Shown here piece by piece: positions 5,740-7,844 of a stretch of DNA of 7,844 nucleotides (within the stretch, counting starts at the first letter, position 1; each line of letters starts with the position of its first letter). The stretch is taken from positions 1 to 7,844 of the forward strand of contig CANFFA010000093.1 of NCBI GenBank assembly GCA_947445425.1, written 5' to 3'. A program made the translations under genes and the position numbers. Below the pieces are notes generated by a model. It was given only the letters and a program-made list of their open reading frames with translations. It did no database searches and was not told the DNA's origin. This DNA comes from Paludibacteraceae bacterium. Lineage in GTDB: Bacteria; Bacteroidota; Bacteroidia; Bacteroidales; Paludibacteraceae.

Positions 5740-7164
5740 ATGCAATTCACTCCAGAAAAATACAAAATTGCCGATGAGCCGATGAAACCTTTCATTGATG
5801 CAGCGGAAATAGAGCAGTTCCTTCAAATTGAAAAACCAAGTTTGGAAAGAGTACGTGAAGTGATTGAAAAATCATTGAACAAAAACCGTTTGACCCTAGA
5901 AGAAACTGCTGTTTTGTTGAATGCGGACACGCCTGAGATGATTGAAGAGATCAAGCAAGGGGCCCGTACTTTAAAGCAAAGGATTTACGGCAATCGAATT
6001 GTGCTTTTTGCACCCTTGTACATCGGGAGTAAATGTGCTAACAACTGTTCCTATTGTGGTTTTCGATCCACCAATACCAAAGCGGTTCGCAAAACATTGT
6101 CCGATACAGAAATAATTCAGGAAATTGAAGCCTTGCAAGACAATGGTCAAAAACGATTGATTCTTGTTTACGGTGAACACAAAGAGTATAGTCCTGAATT
6201 CATTGCCCATACCGTAAAAACTGCTTATGGCGTAAAGAAAGGAAATGGGGAGATAAGACGTATTAATATCAATGCAGCTCCACAGGATATTGAAGGATTT
6301 CGTATCATAAAGGATGCCGATATTGGTACTTATCAAGTTTTCCAAGAGACTTACAATGCATCTGCTTACAAACTGTATCATTTGGGCGGAAAGAAAGCAG
6401 ATTACGAATATAGACTTACCTCATTGGATAGGGCTATGGAAGCGGGTATTGATGATGTGGGTATTGGCGCCTTGTTTGGTTTGTACGATTGGAAATTCGA
6501 AGTCATGTCTTTGGTTCGTCACACCAACCATTTAGAAGCCTGTTACAATGTTGGGCCTCACACCATCTCTTTCCCTCGTATCAAGGAAGCTGCATCTAGT
6601 CTAGTCGGAGACAAGTACTTCGTAAGTGATGCTGATTTTGCTCGACTAATTGCCATACTTCGTTTGGCTGTACCTTATACGGGAATGATTCTTACTGCTC
6701 GTGAGCCGGTTGAATTAAGAAATGAATTACTGCAATTTGGTGTTTCTCAAATTGATGGTGGTACAAAATTGGAAGTGGGTAGCTATTCCGAAGAAGCCGG
6801 AGAAGAGCAGGACTTGAACAAAGAACAATTTAGAATTAATGATAATCGCTCATTGGGCGAAATCGTGGATGAATTGTTGGAGCAAGAGATGCTTCCTTCT
6901 TTTTGTACTTCCTGCTACAGAATGGGACGTACGGGTCAGCATTTTATGGAGTTTTCTGTGCCTGGATTCATTAAGAAATTCTGTACTCCCAATGCCATTC
7001 TTACCTTGGCTGAGTATTTGAATGATTATTCTAAACCTGCTATAGCTGATAAGGGATGGAAAGTAATACAGAAAAACATCGATACTTTGGATCCCAAAAT
7101 GCAAAGTATGGTAAAGGATCGAATTGAAAGGATAGCTAAAGGGGAACGAGATTTGTATTTCTAA
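5740..7164 (+). CDS. hydG: [FeFe]-hydrogenase maturation radical SAM enzyme HydG
   Basis: A 474-residue radical SAM tyrosine lyase that cleaves tyrosine to p-cresol and dehydroglycine, and makes the Fe(CO)2(CN)(Cys) synthon for the H-cluster. The radical SAM motif is C99-x3-C103-x2-C106 (SKCANNCSYCGF) at the start of the TIM barrel. The C-terminal domain binds the auxiliary cluster and synthon iron through C389-x2-C392-x22-C415 (SFCTSCYRMGRTGQHFME...KFCTP). This CxxC-x22-C signature separates HydG from the thiamine enzyme ThiH, which shares the fold. Length and both cluster motifs are typical and complete. The ATG follows A-rich sequence with no Shine-Dalgarno motif. It lies downstream of the hydC terminator and 103 bases before hydF, so hydG and hydF probably form a second, or partly read-through, transcription unit. 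Confidence 0.97.
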   Translation: MQFTPEKYKIADEPMKPFIDAAEIEQFLQIEKPSLERVREVIEKSLNKNRLTLEETAVLLNADTPEMIEEIKQGARTLKQRIYGNRIVLFAPLYIGSKCANNCSYCGFRSTNTKAVRKTLSDTEIIQEIEALQDNGQKRLILVYGEHKEYSPEFIAHTVKTAYGVKKGNGEIRRININAAPQDIEGFRIIKDADIGTYQVFQETYNASAYKLYHLGGKKADYEYRLTSLDRAMEAGIDDVGIGALFGLYDWKFEVMSLVRHTNHLEACYNVGPHTISFPRIKEAASSLVGDKYFVSDADFARLIAILRLAVPYTGMILTAREPVELRNELLQFGVSQIDGGTKLEVGSYSEEAGEEQDLNKEQFRINDNRSLGEIVDELLEQEMLPSFCTSCYRMGRTGQHFMEFSVPGFIKKFCTPNAILTLAEYLNDYSKPAIADKGWKVIQKNIDTLDPKMQSMVKDRIERIAKGERDLYF

Positions 7165-7215
7165 TCCTCACCGCTTTAAATCTAGAAATTTTGACACAGT
7201 ATTAAGTATCAAATT

Positions 7216-7260
7216 CATTGGCACATTGGCACATTGGAATATTAATTAATTAGCATATTA
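7216..7260. repeat. TTGGCACATT-type repeat before hydF
   Basis: Consecutive CATTGGCA/CATTGG units (7216-7237) are followed by ATTAATTAATTAGCATATTA (7241-7260). The arrangement of GGCACATT units, then TTAATTAGCA(C/T)ATTATT, and then a start codon within about a dozen bases, matches the stretch before hydA at 3220-3256. It is probably a dispersed intergenic repeat. I see no clear promoter in the hydG-hydF gap; AAATTTTG at 7186-7193 is a one-mismatch -7 without a spaced partner. Confidence 0.6.
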
Positions 7261-7267
7261 TTTTCAG

Positions 7268-7844
7268 ATGAAAGGAAAAGATTTAAAGCCCCATATCGGA
7301 ATCTTTGGCCGTAGAAATTATGGCAAGAGTTCATTGATTAATCTATTGGCCGGACAAGATGTTGCCATTGTTTCTGAACATGCTGGAACCACTACCGACC
7401 CTGTTAAAAAGTCTATTGAGATTTTTGGAATTGGACCGGTGATTATGGTAGATACAGCTGGTATTGATGATTCTGGAGATTTAGGTGACAAGCGTGTAGA
7501 ACGTACGCGTCAAGTTTTACCGACTTTGGATGCTGCAATTCTTGTATTGGCACACAATCAGTTCGACGTAGAAGAATTAGAATTAATACAGCAATTGAAC
7601 AGCTTTGATGTACCGTATTTAATTCTTCATCAAAAAAGTGATCTTGAAATATTGCAGACCGAAACACTTCAAAAGATAAGAAGCAACACTGAAGCACCTG
7701 TACTGGAAACGAATACGATTGATCTTTCTATGCGTGATCAGATCATTGATCGATTGAAACAAATTGTACCTACCACTGCATTTGTAAAACCACAACTCTT
7801 GGCAGGTATGATCAAGCCCAAAGATGTTGTGCTATTGGTAACCC
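7268..7844 (+). CDS. hydF: [FeFe]-hydrogenase H-cluster maturation GTPase HydF (5' part, cut by window edge)
   Basis: The first 192 codons of HydF are present; the reading frame is open at the window end. HydF is the GTPase and scaffold on which the [2Fe] subcluster is held before transfer to apo-HydA. The visible part is the TrmE/Era-like GTPase domain: P-loop GRRNYGKSS (14-22), switch I GTTTDP (40-45) and the G3 motif DTAG (62-65). The expected G4 motif NKxD is QKSD (122-125), and no clear G5 SAK motif is seen where NTIDLS (149-154) occurs. The sequence KPKDVVLLVT at the edge fits the start of the dimerisation domain. The C-terminal cluster-binding Cys/His residues lie outside the window. 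The ATG at 7268 gives the family-like start MKGKDLKPHIGIFG and follows an AT-rich repeat rather than a ribosome site. Confidence 0.93.
   Translation, partial: MKGKDLKPHIGIFGRRNYGKSSLINLLAGQDVAIVSEHAGTTTDPVKKSIEIFGIGPVIMVDTAGIDDSGDLGDKRVERTRQVLPTLDAAILVLAHNQFDVEELELIQQLNSFDVPYLILHQKSDLEILQTETLQKIRSNTEAPVLETNTIDLSMRDQIIDRLKQIVPTTAFVKPQLLAGMIKPKDVVLLVT

Noticed and set aside
7190..7196. TTGACA-like hexamer before hydF as a sigma70 -35 element
   Set aside because: Bacteroidota promoters do not use this hexamer and no matching -10 or TAnnTTTG element follows at proper spacing.

Overview
The window comes from an AT-rich genome, very probably an anaerobic or fermentative member of the Bacteroidota. 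Pointers are a TAnnTTTG-type -7 promoter element, start codons mostly preceded by A/T-rich sequence rather than Shine-Dalgarno sites, and short palindromic and GGCACATT-type intergenic repeats that I associate with this phylum. The phylum call is inference from the sequence; no marker gene is present.

Layout. A universal stress protein gene lies on the minus strand at 37-486. A 428-base divergent intergenic region follows (487-914). It holds a 24-base tandem repeat, a Bacteroidota-type promoter, a Rex-like operator overlapping that promoter, and a strongly dyadic leader. Four plus-strand genes then encode a multisubunit NADH-linked [FeFe]-hydrogenase of the HydABC / HndABCD type. In order they are an HndB-like thioredoxin-fold [2Fe-2S] protein (915-1340), the NuoF-like flavoprotein HydB (1333-3126), the catalytic subunit HydA (3262-5016) and the NuoE-like subunit HydC (5134-5622). 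A rho-independent terminator follows hydC. Next come two H-cluster maturation genes, hydG (5740-7164) and the start of hydF (7268 to the window edge). The third maturase gene, hydE, is not in the window.

How they work together. HydB binds NAD(H) and FMN. HydC and the HndB-like protein add peripheral [2Fe-2S] domains. HydA carries the H-cluster behind a relay of iron-sulfur clusters. Characterised relatives (Thermotoga maritima, Acetobacterium woodii, Desulfovibrio fructosovorans) couple NADH and reduced ferredoxin to H2 by electron bifurcation/confurcation, and the same role is inferred here. HydG makes the Fe-CO/CN synthon for the H-cluster, and HydF is the GTPase scaffold that delivers the assembled subcluster to HydA.

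The coding content is a recognisable known system, not a new one. The less explained material is non-coding: the layered control region at 651-836, and the palindromic or repeated elements that fill three of the intergenic gaps of the cluster.
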